A stretch of DNA of 64,000 nt, taken from the NCBI GenBank assembly GCA_004353515.1, contig SMNZ01000004.1:392360-456359 (forward strand). The letters are read 5' to 3'. Within the stretch, counting starts at the first letter, position 1. Each line of letters starts with the position of its first letter. This stretch comes from Alteromonadaceae bacterium M269. GTDB taxonomy: Bacteria > Pseudomonadota > Gammaproteobacteria > Enterobacterales > Alteromonadaceae. A program made the position numbers and the translations under genes. Positions 35,291 to 44,433 of the stretch are shown here, piece by piece. The notes beneath the pieces are model-generated. The model did no database searches. It was given only the letters and a program-made list of their open reading frames with translations, and was not told where the DNA came from.

Positions 35291-36343
35291 TTATTGCCCG
35301 GAGTTCTCAATGTCATTAAGCCAATTTTTCATTGAGTCGTAGTAGCCGTCACATGGCGCTGGCTTATCCCCCAATTCTTCACCTAAAGCACCTGTTTCAC
35401 TTTTATGCATAACATGATTGCAGTTGTCGAGATAAACCGTTTTTAATGCCATTTTATTTTTCCGCGCCACCTTTTTATACAGTTCGCCAGTTTTCTTCCA
35501 ATCAACCTGACTATCAAGCTTTCCGAGTACCGCTAGTACAGGAATAGATATATTTTCTAATGCTTTTTCGAAATTTGGGTACATGATTGCGAGATTAGTC
35601 CTCTCATCCATTTTGAAAGGTGCTGTCTTATAATAATTGTTAAAACCTTTAATCATATCCTCTGATGGCACTATCCCTCGGCTATTAAAAGATTTGTCGG
35701 CAAGTAGGTTTTTAGTTTTCGCTTTAAACTCCTCTAACGTTCCGCCGCGAACTAATATGCGCTGATATTCATCCCACTCCGACATCAAAAGTTCTAGCTT
35801 TTCGCCTGTGCGGCCGGCAGCTATTAGATTTGCTTTTGCCATATAGCGACTATTATCAAGCTCCGTTGTACCACTAACAGATATCCAGAAATTTATCTCG
35901 CCATATAACTCCATAATCTTAGGAACAACCCAACCTGCTCGGCTAATTCCCCAGATACCTAGATTATCTGAGCCTTCAATCGAAAGCCCCTTGATGGTTT
36001 TAATCGCCTCAAGAGCCTCTTTGGCGCTACTTTCAATAGTCTGGGTGTAGTCATATTCACCCTCACTCAATCCGGAACCCGCCTTGTCCCAGTAGACTAC
36101 GGCATACCCCTCATTAACAAAAAAATCTCGTTCGCCAATCCAATTGTCACCTTTAACGAAATCGGTTGGGCCATCGCCAGGAATGATAAAGATAATGCCT
36201 TTTGAATTATTTTCTGGCTCAACAATTTCACCAACATAATTGAGACTGTTATAAACAAAAGTAAATGGCTGACTCTTTTGTGCTGCCACAGACTGCCAGG
36301 TGAGAATCGACAATAATATGGCTAAAGTGAGTGACTTAAACAT
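35291..36343 (-). CDS. Exported alpha/beta hydrolase
   Basis: A 350-residue protein from ATG 36343, preceded by AGGAG; an ATG at 36379 lies ahead of the signal. The signal peptide ends QSVAA near residue 21. The core has FIIPGDGPTDF (oxyanion region), YWDKAGSGLSEGEYDY, nucleophile Ser134 in WGISRAGWV, Asp in VLGKLDSQVD and His in LDNCNHVMHKSE. The cap region differs from that of the hydrolase at 33815, so the two are not recent duplicates although both share a GTGGSEGEY/GSGLSEGEY-type motif. Periplasmic esterase activity is inferred. Confidence 0.8.
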   Translation of the reverse strand: MFKSLTLAILLSILTWQSVAAQKSQPFTFVYNSLNYVGEIVEPENNSKGIIFIIPGDGPTDFVKGDNWIGERDFFVNEGYAVVYWDKAGSGLSEGEYDYTQTIESSAKEALEAIKTIKGLSIEGSDNLGIWGISRAGWVVPKIMELYGEINFWISVSGTTELDNSRYMAKANLIAAGRTGEKLELLMSEWDEYQRILVRGGTLEEFKAKTKNLLADKSFNSRGIVPSEDMIKGFNNYYKTAPFKMDERTNLAIMYPNFEKALENISIPVLAVLGKLDSQVDWKKTGELYKKVARKNKMALKTVYLDNCNHVMHKSETGALGEELGDKPAPCDGYYDSMKNWLNDIENSGQ

Positions 36344-36615
36344 TAAAGCTCCTGTTTTCTTGCAATTCATAAAGTCCACGGCTAGAACAAAAAGTTCGTA
36401 AAGGTAAGACTACTTTTCATATCACGCATTAGTCGCCTGAAATGAGCAAATGGTTTAATCAAGAGAACAAAGAAACCTCATCTTTTGTCGATTTGTTAGC
36501 TAGCCAGCGTCCTGAACCTAAAACCCCCTTTAACTGACGCATAGACGAAAGCTAATAGGTAACGTTTTAGGCGTTCTGTAGGCAAATACTCAACCTCACT
36601 TATCCGACACTCATT

Positions 36616-37563
36616 TTATTGTTGCCTGGATTCTACTAACCTTTTCAAATAGCTTTTATCAACCTGATACACTGTTGCTGCTTGGGAGCCATTATCCAAG
36701 ACTTTCTCAATTGATGAACCATCCTTGTTAACTTTGTATATATCGTAAAACCCATAAACGTTCTGCGATGAAAAGAAGACTTTCGAACCATCCCTAGACC
36801 ATGCAGGATCCCACTCTTCAATACGATTTTTAGTGAGTCGCTTTTGATCGGAACCATCAACATTCATCACATATACTTCTTGATTGCCATCTCTATTCGA
36901 AAGGTACGCAATTTGCGAACCATCAGGTGAGATCTTTGGTGACATATTATCTGTATCATCATGTGTAAGCTGAATGACATTGCTACCATCGATATTGGCA
37001 ATGCTTATTTGACGTGGCCCAGCTTTAGATTGAAAAAGAATTCGTCCATCTTGCATGAATTCAGGAGCGCGCCCTTCGAGTGCTTTTATCTGGCGTTTCT
37101 CTGTACCATCTGCGTTCATCAACCAAATCTCTTCCTGCCAGTCTCCGTTTTCGCTTCTGTACTCTCTTGCAAATGCAATAGTTTTCCCATCCGGCGACCA
37201 AGCTGGAGCGCTATCCCAGACATTTTTTACTTCAGTCAAACGGCGTATATTATTGCCATCTATATCTGCTGTGTGAATAGACCAAGTTCTGCGCCCATCG
37301 TATTTACCATAAAATGCAATGTGTTTCCCTGTAGGAGAAACAGCCGGATACCCATCACTGTCCGTAACATCTGCCACCTTTATGCGTGCTTTTCCTGTTT
37401 CATCACTTAAATAAATCGCTTTATTCTTTCCTTCTTTAAACCCATAAATAATGGAGAAAGGCTGAGAAGTAGCTTTGGGGTTGGCGTGACACACGGCAGT
37501 TAGGCCAAGATAAAGGATGGAAAATAGCAATACTTTTATTTGCGTGATCTTTTTGGCTTTCAT
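36616..37563 (-). CDS. Exported TolB-like beta-propeller protein
   Basis: A 315-residue protein with signal peptide (LLFSILYLGLTAVCHA, cleaved near residue 28) and about six PD40/WD40-like blades: GYPAVSPTGKHIAFYGKYDG, SAPAWSPDGKTIAFAREY, APEFMQDGRILFQSKAG, MSPKISPDGSQIAYLSNRDG, WDPAWSRDGSKVFFSSQNVY. It lacks the N-terminal domain of TolB and is not near tol-pal genes, so it is not TolB itself. It probably binds a protein or peptide partner in the periplasm. Ribosome site AAGGA lies before ATG 37563. Confidence 0.82.
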   Translation of the reverse strand: MKAKKITQIKVLLFSILYLGLTAVCHANPKATSQPFSIIYGFKEGKNKAIYLSDETGKARIKVADVTDSDGYPAVSPTGKHIAFYGKYDGRRTWSIHTADIDGNNIRRLTEVKNVWDSAPAWSPDGKTIAFAREYRSENGDWQEEIWLMNADGTEKRQIKALEGRAPEFMQDGRILFQSKAGPRQISIANIDGSNVIQLTHDDTDNMSPKISPDGSQIAYLSNRDGNQEVYVMNVDGSDQKRLTKNRIEEWDPAWSRDGSKVFFSSQNVYGFYDIYKVNKDGSSIEKVLDNGSQAATVYQVDKSYLKRLVESRQQ

Positions 37564-37579
37564 AGTGCACAGTCCTTAT

Positions 37580-37864
37580 TTAGAGCAAAAATTGTAGGGA
37601 GTTTAGCGGTGTATAATTTGAAAAATGTGACGTTTTATTGATTTTTCCCTGATTTTTAACCTTACGTGCTATTGGTCGTCGAATAATCACATCCGTCAGA
37701 GTTAAAACTTTTTTGAGGCTTTTATAAGAGGCAATTACTTTCATTGTATTGTCTTTGTCCTCTAGTACGTCAACCGTACAGGGCACTTGTTCACCCTTGT
37801 CATAACATGGAAAACTCCAGACAGTAAGGCCAGCTGTGCGATTAAGAATGCGCCTTAGCGTCAC
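37580..37864 (-). CDS. Possible small hypothetical protein
   Basis: A 94-codon frame starting with GTG at 37864, preceded by AGAGGA at good spacing, and ending 17 bases before the propeller gene on the same strand. The translation has a coherent middle part (VWSFPCYDKGEQVPCTVDVL, then TMKVIASYKSLKKVL) with two Cys, and a basic tail. No family recognised. It could be a real first gene of the operon or chance coding; the position and ribosome site favour the former slightly. Confidence 0.35.
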   Translation of the reverse strand: MTLRRILNRTAGLTVWSFPCYDKGEQVPCTVDVLEDKDNTMKVIASYKSLKKVLTLTDVIIRRPIARKVKNQGKINKTSHFSNYTPLNSLQFLL

Positions 37865-38254
37865 CTTTTCCTCTTTGGTTTAAATGATACCCAGATAAGT
37901 AACGTTTAATGATGTACAAAGGGGTTAAATTAAATGATTAAGGATACAGAACATTTCTCAGCTAAGTACAGGAGCAGAAAATAGGAAACTTAGTCGGATT
38001 AATACCCAACCATAATAGAATCTTTAATTTAAATAAAATCAATTAGATAAGTGGCGCGCCTGAGCGGACAAAGTTCGAACTTATTTGATGTTTTGGCTAG
38101 GTGGGTGAAAATCTTGAACTAAACGTTTACCTTCATTTTGTGCGCTTTTTGCGGCAATAACCGATATGACTTTATGTAGAGTATTTCATTTATACATACC
38201 TAAAACATGTTCGACGCTTTGAATCACAATGGCATAGGCAAGTTTCGCAAATAC
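37865..38254. other. 390-base intergenic region, no gene seen
   Basis: AT-rich sequence upstream of the GTG at 37864 and downstream of the AraC gene's stop. No RNA gene, repeat or convincing small reading frame was found; promoter elements for the minus-strand operon should lie here. Confidence 0.4.
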
Positions 38255-39352
38255 CTAAGTCGGCAAAGGCTGATCACTTTTAAGGCAATGTTTTCGGTAT
38301 TGCCCAGGCGTACATCCAATCGTTTTTTTAAACGCTCGAGTGAAGGGCCCGACCGAGGCAAAGCCGCTTTCAATACCGATAACGAGAACTGACCAATGTG
38401 CTTTTTCTTCATCAGCTAGCAGCGTTTTTGCATGCTCTATTCTGAGCGTATTCACAAAGTGATTAAAATTTTCAGCACTAAAGTGGTACTTCAATACCCG
38501 ACTGACTCGATATTCGGAAACACCCAGCCTATGCGCAATATCAGCAACTTTTAAATTTGTTTGCAGATAGCTTTTATCCGTATAAAGCAACTGACCAATG
38601 TCAGAAACTAATTGTTTGTCTTCAGTCACATTTGATGCAGTTTTTGCAGATTCATTGGCTTCCTGTTCTGCAAGTAATCTGTTGGCTTCGTAGGTCTCAG
38701 TTATCACTCTCCAGCGGATTAAAAACTGCGATATCAAAATCATAAATAAAGCAGCATAGCAGGCCACCCAAGCACGAATATCAGGGCCGAAGACATTTTT
38801 AGGCAGCGCTTGCGCAACAAGTAATACACCGGTTACCGCCGCGCCAAATGCAGTAAGAAAAACCATTCTTTGCTGTTTATCAATACGAGAGGCATGTGAC
38901 CACCCCCTGCAACCTTCCCAGAAAGACATCACGATCAAGGTCGATGAAAGTAAAATAACAAACTCTTGGATGAACAACTTAACAGGCTCTATGACGCTGC
39001 TAGCGAAAGGCATTGTAGCTACGTAAAAGCTCAGACCTTGTCTGGTGACCAATAATACAGCGACCAAAGTAGCAAGCGCTATATGGTATCGAGTAATCGC
39101 GTTTTCGTTTCTGAACAGTGCTCTTGCGAGCAACCATGAGACGTTACAGGTGGCACATGCCCCCATTCCAACCAGATAATGATAGTGACTAAGCGATTCA
39201 ACACTTAACTTTTGTGCTGCATACATGGCCATCGAACCACAGAAAATAGCAAAAAGAATATGCACTAATTGCTTATTCTTTACAGTCAACTGCAGCAGCA
39301 TCACACAGAGGCTGACACCTAGCAGCAACGTATAGCTATTCGATAAGTTCAT
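38255..39352 (-). CDS. Membrane-integrated AraC-family regulator
   Basis: A 365-residue protein whose first ~215 residues form about seven hydrophobic helices (LLLGVSLCVMLLQLTV, YHIALATLVAVLLVTRQGLS, AWVACYAALFMILISQFLI). A linker follows, then a C-terminal AraC HTH domain (about 260-355; NLKVADIAHRLGVSEYRVSR, SVLVIGIESGFASVGPFTRA). This architecture suggests direct sensing in the membrane. It is divergent from the DUF2306 membrane protein gene at 39540, with a perfect palindrome between them, so that gene is its likely target. Confidence 0.88.
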   Translation of the reverse strand: MNLSNSYTLLLGVSLCVMLLQLTVKNKQLVHILFAIFCGSMAMYAAQKLSVESLSHYHYLVGMGACATCNVSWLLARALFRNENAITRYHIALATLVAVLLVTRQGLSFYVATMPFASSVIEPVKLFIQEFVILLSSTLIVMSFWEGCRGWSHASRIDKQQRMVFLTAFGAAVTGVLLVAQALPKNVFGPDIRAWVACYAALFMILISQFLIRWRVITETYEANRLLAEQEANESAKTASNVTEDKQLVSDIGQLLYTDKSYLQTNLKVADIAHRLGVSEYRVSRVLKYHFSAENFNHFVNTLRIEHAKTLLADEEKAHWSVLVIGIESGFASVGPFTRAFKKTIGCTPGQYRKHCLKSDQPLPT

Positions 39353-39451
39353 TGTTCTGGCTTCTTATTTGTTAATAACATAATGCTATCAATTCGCTTT
39401 TTTTCAGGCCAAGCAAGATTTGTTTCCGATTATTACGACCGTTTTTGTGCG

Positions 39452-39468
39452 CCGAATTTAAAATTCGG
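39452..39468. promoter_or_regulatory. Palindrome between the AraC and DUF2306 genes
   Basis: CCGAATTT (39452-39459) and AAATTCGG (39461-39468) form a perfect eight-base inverted repeat around one base, roughly midway in the 187-base divergent intergenic region. It is a candidate operator. AraC proteins often use direct repeats, so another regulator is possible. Confidence 0.5.
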
Positions 39469-39539
39469 TGTATATCAGGCTTTTTTGTGTGGGATTTTGT
39501 CAGTCAACCAAAGCTTAACTGTTGTGAGGAAACAACACT

Positions 39540-40358
39540 ATGACAACCCCATCTACTGTAGATAGAGCAATCCTTTCCAGCGTGAAAGTTTGGTTCTTAA
39601 TTGCCCTATCTGGACAACTGCTCTTTACAGTCTATATTGCATTTCGCTATGGACTGGCGTTGTATTCAGGTCAGCCTGAGCGGATGAATTTATCGACACA
39701 CATTACAGGTTACGTGCAAGGAGATTTTTCTGGCAATGCCATGCTCTATTTGCACATAGCTGGTGCGGCAATATTAAGCGCATCGGGCATGTTTCAATTG
39801 ATACCACAGGTTCGCCAAAGGTGGCCTTTACTTCACCGTATCAATGGCCGTTTGTTTTTGTCACTGGGTTTGGCTGGAGCACTTACAGGGTTGTATCTAA
39901 CCTGGCTTCGCGGCACGCGATTAAGTGATATAGGCGCAGTGGGTATTACGCTCAACGGCATTCTCATTGTTGTCGCCATTTATTATGCCTGGCGTTTTGC
40001 CATAGAGAAAAAATACACACAACATATGCGCTGGGCGGTTCATGCATTCTTCTTGGTCAATGCAGTATGGACCTTACGTCTGTTTTTAATGGGATGGTAT
40101 TTAATAACACTCGGTGGTTGGGGCAATAACCGCACCTTAGATGGTCCGGCCGATATCGCACTTTCATTTGCGTGCTATTTGCTGCCCATGGGAATTGCTG
40201 AACTGTACTTTTGGACGCGTCGACAAAGTAACGCAAAACACAAATGGGCAGTGTTTTGCGTGATGTGTTTTGGCTGCCTTGTTACCCTCATAGGTGTTGG
40301 CGCGGCGACTTATATGCTTTGGATCCCACGCATTGGAACGGCAATTTCAGCTGGGTAG
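39540..40358 (+). CDS. DUF2306 family membrane protein
   Basis: A 272-residue integral membrane protein with about seven helices. It has the family-like LHIAGAAILSASGMFQLIPQ, RWPLLHRINGRLFLSLGLAG and HMRWAVHAFFLVNAVWTLRL blocks, with conserved His residues (72, 95, 168 region) that recall heme or quinone-linked membrane proteins. The function of DUF2306 is not established. Ribosome site GAGGAA lies before ATG 39540. It is divergent from the seven-helix AraC regulator, and the two form a self-contained unit. Confidence 0.82.
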   Translation: MTTPSTVDRAILSSVKVWFLIALSGQLLFTVYIAFRYGLALYSGQPERMNLSTHITGYVQGDFSGNAMLYLHIAGAAILSASGMFQLIPQVRQRWPLLHRINGRLFLSLGLAGALTGLYLTWLRGTRLSDIGAVGITLNGILIVVAIYYAWRFAIEKKYTQHMRWAVHAFFLVNAVWTLRLFLMGWYLITLGGWGNNRTLDGPADIALSFACYLLPMGIAELYFWTRRQSNAKHKWAVFCVMCFGCLVTLIGVGAATYMLWIPRIGTAISAG

Positions 40359-40467
40359 TTGCTTTGGCAAGCTCTGCCAATTGGCTAAATTTAGTATGTT
40401 AACCAGACGACAATTTGCAATACCGATCAGTCTCTCATGTCCACAATATAGAGCATAATAAGCTTGG

Positions 40468-40812
40468 TCAACGCGCCCGCTTTTTACTTTTTGGCGATGT
40501 TTTGTTTCTCAACGCCGCACCAAGAGCGAGTTGCGTCCAGTAATGTAAGTTGTCTTCATCATCAAAGATATCCTCTGGCGCTTTGTAATAAGGCGTTGAC
40601 GACGACTTCTTTTTCATTTCAAAGATGAACTGTTCTGCCCCTATTGCTTCAAACGCGGCTCGTGTTTCGGTATCAACTTTCAACCAAAGTTCATTATCCG
40701 CAATGATTGCAAAGAAAAGTCCATCACAATATATCCCAGCAACGCCAAACATTTTCCGCATTTTAATGTCACCAAAGGATGCAAAGAGATCTTGGTAAAA
40801 TTCGTTCTGCAT
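40468..40812 (-). CDS. TfoX N-terminal-domain protein
   Basis: A 114-residue protein from ATG 40812, preceded by GAGG; a frame from 40866 would add 18 residues without a ribosome site. It matches the TfoX/Sxy N-terminal domain: DLFASFGDIKMRKMFGVAGI, YCDGLFFAIIADNELWLKVD, and TPYYKAPEDIFDDEDNLHYW. The C-terminal TfoX domain is missing and a basic tail (KTSPKSKKRAR) is present. Full-length TfoX regulates competence; single-domain forms are common and of unknown role. It lies 64 bases after the dehalogenase-like gene on the same strand. Confidence 0.85.
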   Translation of the reverse strand: MQNEFYQDLFASFGDIKMRKMFGVAGIYCDGLFFAIIADNELWLKVDTETRAAFEAIGAEQFIFEMKKKSSSTPYYKAPEDIFDDEDNLHYWTQLALGAALRNKTSPKSKKRAR

Positions 40813-40876
40813 AATTAAAACCTCAGAATGTTGGATAAGGTGCCTAGCTCCTAATGGATTGCTCATACCGACAATC

Positions 40877-41914
40877 TCATTCTACTTTCACCTCTGTCTC
40901 AACTTCTTCTTTTGAACCGCCAATCAGCTTCAACAGTCTGCTAATTGCTATCACATAGCTTTCAGGTGAGTCCTCCTGCGTGAAATGCTTCGCGTGCTCC
41001 AATGCCTGAATTTGCGCATCTGGGAATATGTCTTTCCATTTGTTTATGTTGTAGTCCGACATCATCTCCTTATCTGCCAATCCAAAAATAAATTCGACAG
41101 GCTTGCCTTTCAGCGCCGGTAGACGAGATTCTATATCGGCCAACCATTCACTTGAGTCAGTTATTTCTTGAGGAAATTGCGCTGGCTGAATTCTACTTTT
41201 CGGGTTGGGGAATGCGTGGGAATAGGCTTTCAACACAGCTTCGCGATTGTCCATTTCGGGCAACATAGCATCCATGATCATGTCACCAAAACCGTTCTTA
41301 TTGATGATCACTCGTTGGATAGGTGCAGCTTTGGTAAAGTTTGATACTAAAGCCAATCTTCCTTCCGCAGGCCAAGCCCAGGTATTACTAATAACAAGAC
41401 CCAGTATTTTGTCTGGATAATTCGTTGCGACATTCAGACAAGTCGGCCCACCCCAATCCTGAACCACTAGGATAAATTTATCTAACTTAAGCTCATTCAA
41501 CAAAAAATGTTCAACATATTTTGAATGAGATTCAGGCTTAAGATCAAAATCCTTTGGTGTACCCGAAAGCCCCATTCCAGGCAGATCATGTGCAATAAAC
41601 CGCGCCTGACCTGCCAAACCTTTGATAACGTTTCGATAAAGAAAGGACCAGGTCGGGTTTCCGTGACATAAGACAATGGGCACCCCTTTGCCATCATCCA
41701 AATAATGCATCCTTGCCCCATTATATTCAAACCAATTGCTGGCGAAAGGGTATTCGTTACGATCAACATGAAACGGTCTTTCTATGTCAGTCGCACTGGC
41801 TTTATTGTAGTTGTTATCCGGTTCAACATCGTATGTTACTGGCAAGGTCAGTAGAAAAAAGAGAGCGGAGAAAACAACCGCCAATATCACAAGGGCAATA
41901 CTTATTTTTTTCAT
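40877..41914 (-). CDS. Membrane-anchored haloalkane dehalogenase-like hydrolase
   Basis: A 345-residue alpha/beta hydrolase. Residues 5-24 form a signal anchor (ALVILAVVFSALFFLLTLPV), which classic dehalogenases lack. The core has HGNPTWSFLYRN (84-95), nucleophile Asp153 with Trp154 in VVQDWGGP, SNTWAWP (176-182), Asp281 in FGLADKEM and His310 in EHAKHFTQEDSPE. Asn86 and Trp154 match halide-stabilising residues of haloalkane dehalogenases, and the NTW(A)WP block recalls the subfamily III group. Substrate and dehalogenase activity are not proven. It is divergent from a TetR gene with two matching operator-like sites between. Confidence 0.8.
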   Translation of the reverse strand: MKKISIALVILAVVFSALFFLLTLPVTYDVEPDNNYNKASATDIERPFHVDRNEYPFASNWFEYNGARMHYLDDGKGVPIVLCHGNPTWSFLYRNVIKGLAGQARFIAHDLPGMGLSGTPKDFDLKPESHSKYVEHFLLNELKLDKFILVVQDWGGPTCLNVATNYPDKILGLVISNTWAWPAEGRLALVSNFTKAAPIQRVIINKNGFGDMIMDAMLPEMDNREAVLKAYSHAFPNPKSRIQPAQFPQEITDSSEWLADIESRLPALKGKPVEFIFGLADKEMMSDYNINKWKDIFPDAQIQALEHAKHFTQEDSPESYVIAISRLLKLIGGSKEEVETEVKVE

Positions 41915-42096
41915 GATAATCCTAAGTTGAATTAACGGTTTTCTTCACTAAAGGAAGCGTGATAACCATCCAAATAACTGCGTTTAGGCAGACCAATACA
42001 GCTCGCGTCAAAAAAGGCAGCTGCGATAAGTGAAATGGCTTAAGAATGCATAATCACGTATCTAACATTGCATCATTTTGGAGGCAGCTCAATACT

Positions 42097-42134
42097 ATAC
42101 CAATCGGTATATTTTTATATTGTACCTATTGGTA
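42097..42134. promoter_or_regulatory. Twin TetR operator-like sites
   Basis: Two copies of TACC-N4-GGTA occur 25 bases apart: ATACC-AATC-GGTAT (42097-42110) and TACC-TATT-GGTA (42123-42134). They end about 40 bases before the TetR start and lie in the shared divergent region, as expected for TetR-family autoregulation. Confidence 0.65.
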
Positions 42135-42173
42135 TAATATAGCAAGACAAATTTTGACTTTTTTTGGAAATGT

Positions 42174-42776
42174 ATGGCAGCAGGAAGAAAACTAGAATTT
42201 GATAAGCAGGCTTCGCTCGAGAAAGCTATGCGTATATTTTGGGAAAATGGTTATTCAGCAACGTCATTAAGCGTTCTAATTCGTGAGCTAGGTATCAGCA
42301 AACCCAGTTTGTACAATACGTTTGGAAATAAAGATTCATTGTTCACGATGTGCTTCCAACACTACGTTAAAGAGTATTCGATGCCTAGGTATGAGTTACT
42401 GAGAACCTCACCTAGCCTTCCATTAGAAGAAAGAATCAGAATGTATCTATACGCTCTTATTGACTTGTACACCAAAGGGGATACTCCCAAAGGATGCTTT
42501 TATGTGAAATGTCTAGCAGAGGCACAAGGGCCTTTTTTTCCGGAAGAGCTTTCAAATATTTTGCTTGCAACGCATAAGTCATACTGCCAATCGATGATTA
42601 TTTTTTTTGAGGAAGAGATAGGTTCAAACACACTTTCTTCTCAAGCAGACACTGAATTACTAGCCGACTGCCTAATAACAACTGGTTTGGGAATAGCTGT
42701 TCAAGCACGCAGCAATAAGTCGCCCAAATCGCTACGAAAAGTTGCTGATGTTTCGATATCAAATTTACCTATATAA
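42174..42776 (+). CDS. TetR-family repressor
   Basis: A 200-residue regulator with an N-terminal HTH (about 10-60): ASLEKAMRIFWENGYSATSL, IRELGISKPSLYNTFGNKDS. The C-terminal ligand domain resembles the group with GCFYVKCLAEAQ. Two TACC-N4-GGTA sites lie just upstream and probably bind it. It is divergent from the dehalogenase-like gene (about 260 bases between), which is its likely target together with the TfoX-N gene beyond. Confidence 0.9.
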   Translation: MAAGRKLEFDKQASLEKAMRIFWENGYSATSLSVLIRELGISKPSLYNTFGNKDSLFTMCFQHYVKEYSMPRYELLRTSPSLPLEERIRMYLYALIDLYTKGDTPKGCFYVKCLAEAQGPFFPEELSNILLATHKSYCQSMIIFFEEEIGSNTLSSQADTELLADCLITTGLGIAVQARSNKSPKSLRKVADVSISNLPI

Positions 42777-43124
42777 CAACATTCTAACGTTTGCCTGAAA
42801 TTCTAATTCCCTATTGCTCTATGACTCTTTATTGTTCGCTAAACTTTCCCATTTAAATTCTAGCCTTGCCAAACGACTAAACAAGGAAACTTGAGCAAGT
42901 CGGCCTTTCTTACATACTCACCTTAGCTACTTAAAAAGCAGGGTACCGCAAAGCATAATCACCGGCAGCTTCTAACTAGAAGCGGCCTTACAATTCAAAT
43001 GTAATTTATGACCAATCATAACCGAACTTTTAATTTCAATTAAATCAAGTTCTTAGCAACAAGATATGCAAAGGAATGGTTTCAAAGAGTAGAAATTATC
43101 TAATAAAAAAAAGATATAAGAAAA
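42777..43124. other. 348-base intergenic region with a dispersed element
   Basis: No gene seen. Positions 43041-43104 carry TAAATCAA, GATATGCAA and ATTATCTAAT, the same ordered blocks as at 32180-32241. The region ends at the 3' side of the tRNA-Thr gene. Confidence 0.4.
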
Positions 43125-43200
<76 letters not shown>

Positions 43201-43290
43201 ACACTTAAGATGCATGCTTTGACTGTTGGTGCGTCAAAGCGAGGCGCTATTCTATTGATAACGCCAAAGATGTCAATAGAAAATCGAATT

Positions 43291-44433
43291 CTATTGTTTT
43301 TTTAATAATTGTTGCACTGACGACTTAAGCTTAGGGAACTGGGCAATAGGTAAATACTCAGACAAAGCTAGCATCGCATTGCCTAACTCTTCATAGCTGC
43401 TAGCGCAAAGATTGATGTGTCCCATCTTCCTTTTTTCGCGTGCTTCTTTGCGATACCAATGCAAGTGACATCCTGGTATCCGCAGCATGTCGCGATTAAA
43501 GCCACTAACACCGATGATGTTTACCATAGCAGCACAACGCGTTGCAGACGTATCACCAACAGGTAAATCACAAATGGCACGCAAGTGGTTCTCGAATTGG
43601 CAAGTATCAGCGCCCTGCTGTGTCCAATGCCCTGAATTGTGAACTCGCGGTGCGATTTCATTAACCAACAATTGCTCGCCAACCTGGAAAAACTCAACAG
43701 CTAATACGCCGACATAATCAAGCTCATCACCTAATTTAGTGGCGGCTTGTTCTGCTTGCTTCTGTAATTCTTCACTCACTTTAAGCGCTGGAGCGACTGA
43801 AACATGCAGCTGGCCTCTATAATGAAGGTTTTCGGCTAATGGATAGAAACTCATGCTGCCGTCTCGAGAACGCACAGCAACCATACTGACTTCGCGCTCA
43901 AAGGGGATCATCTTCTCAGCAATCAAAGGCACTTTCTGTAAATTCAAAGACGAGAGTGCATCCTTCAGTTCAGCCAATTGCTCTTTACTTTGTAATCGCC
44001 ACTGTCCATACCCATCATAGCCATCACGACTTGATTTGATAATCAGTTGCTCGCCGAGTTCTTCGATAGCTTGGTCAAGCTGTTCGACCTTTGTAATCAC
44101 ATGATACGGGCTGTTTGCGATATCTAACTTATCCAGCAACGTTTTCTCTCGGATACGATCGGCACCCGTTAGAATAGCGCGCATAGAAGGTAGGAGTTTT
44201 CCACTGAGCTCTGCTTCATGTAGCAGTGCCTCTGGTACATGTTCGAACTCAACTGAAAGATAGTCAGCTTCTTCTATGGCTTCAGCAATGGAGAGTTGCA
44301 TCGGTTGCTTAGTTTCTGGATCTAGAATTTTGCCACTCGCAACATCCACAGCTTGAACCTGAATGCCAAGAGGCGCACCCGCCAAATACATCATTTTCGC
44401 CAGCTGTCCGGCGCCGTATATTAAAACTCTCAT
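43291..44433 (-). CDS. purK: N5-carboxyaminoimidazole ribonucleotide synthase PurK
   Basis: A 380-residue ATP-grasp enzyme. It has the N-terminal [17 protein letters not shown], the ATP-grasp blocks [16 protein letters not shown] (about 131-146) and [19 protein letters not shown], and the catalytic [20 protein letters not shown]. It converts AIR, ATP and bicarbonate to N5-CAIR in purine synthesis. Length and motifs are normal. It overlaps purE by four bases (ATGA), the usual purEK operon order. No PurR-type dyad was obvious upstream of purE. Confidence 0.96.
   Translation of the reverse strand: MRVLIYGAGQLAKMMYLAGAPLGIQVQAVDVASGKILDPETKQPMQLSIAEAIEEADYLSVEFEHVPEALLHEAELSGKLLPSMRAILTGADRIREKTLLDKLDIANSPYHVITKVEQLDQAIEELGEQLIIKSSRDGYDGYGQWRLQSKEQLAELKDALSSLNLQKVPLIAEKMIPFEREVSMVAVRSRDGSMSFYPLAENLHYRGQLHVSVAPALKVSEELQKQAEQAATKLGDELDYVGVLAVEFFQVGEQLLVNEIAPRVHNSGHWTQQGADTCQFENHLRAICDLPVGDTSATRCAAMVNIIGVSGFNRDMLRIPGCHLHWYRKEAREKRKMGHINLCASSYEELGNAMLALSEYLPIAQFPKLKSSVQQLLKKQ

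Noticed and set aside
36961..37410. 149-residue plus-strand frame
   Set aside because: It is the antisense reading of the propeller gene, Cys/Ile-rich and without a ribosome site.
36616..37563. TolB of the Tol-Pal system
   Set aside because: It has the propeller but lacks the TolB N-terminal domain, and no tolQRA or pal genes are present.
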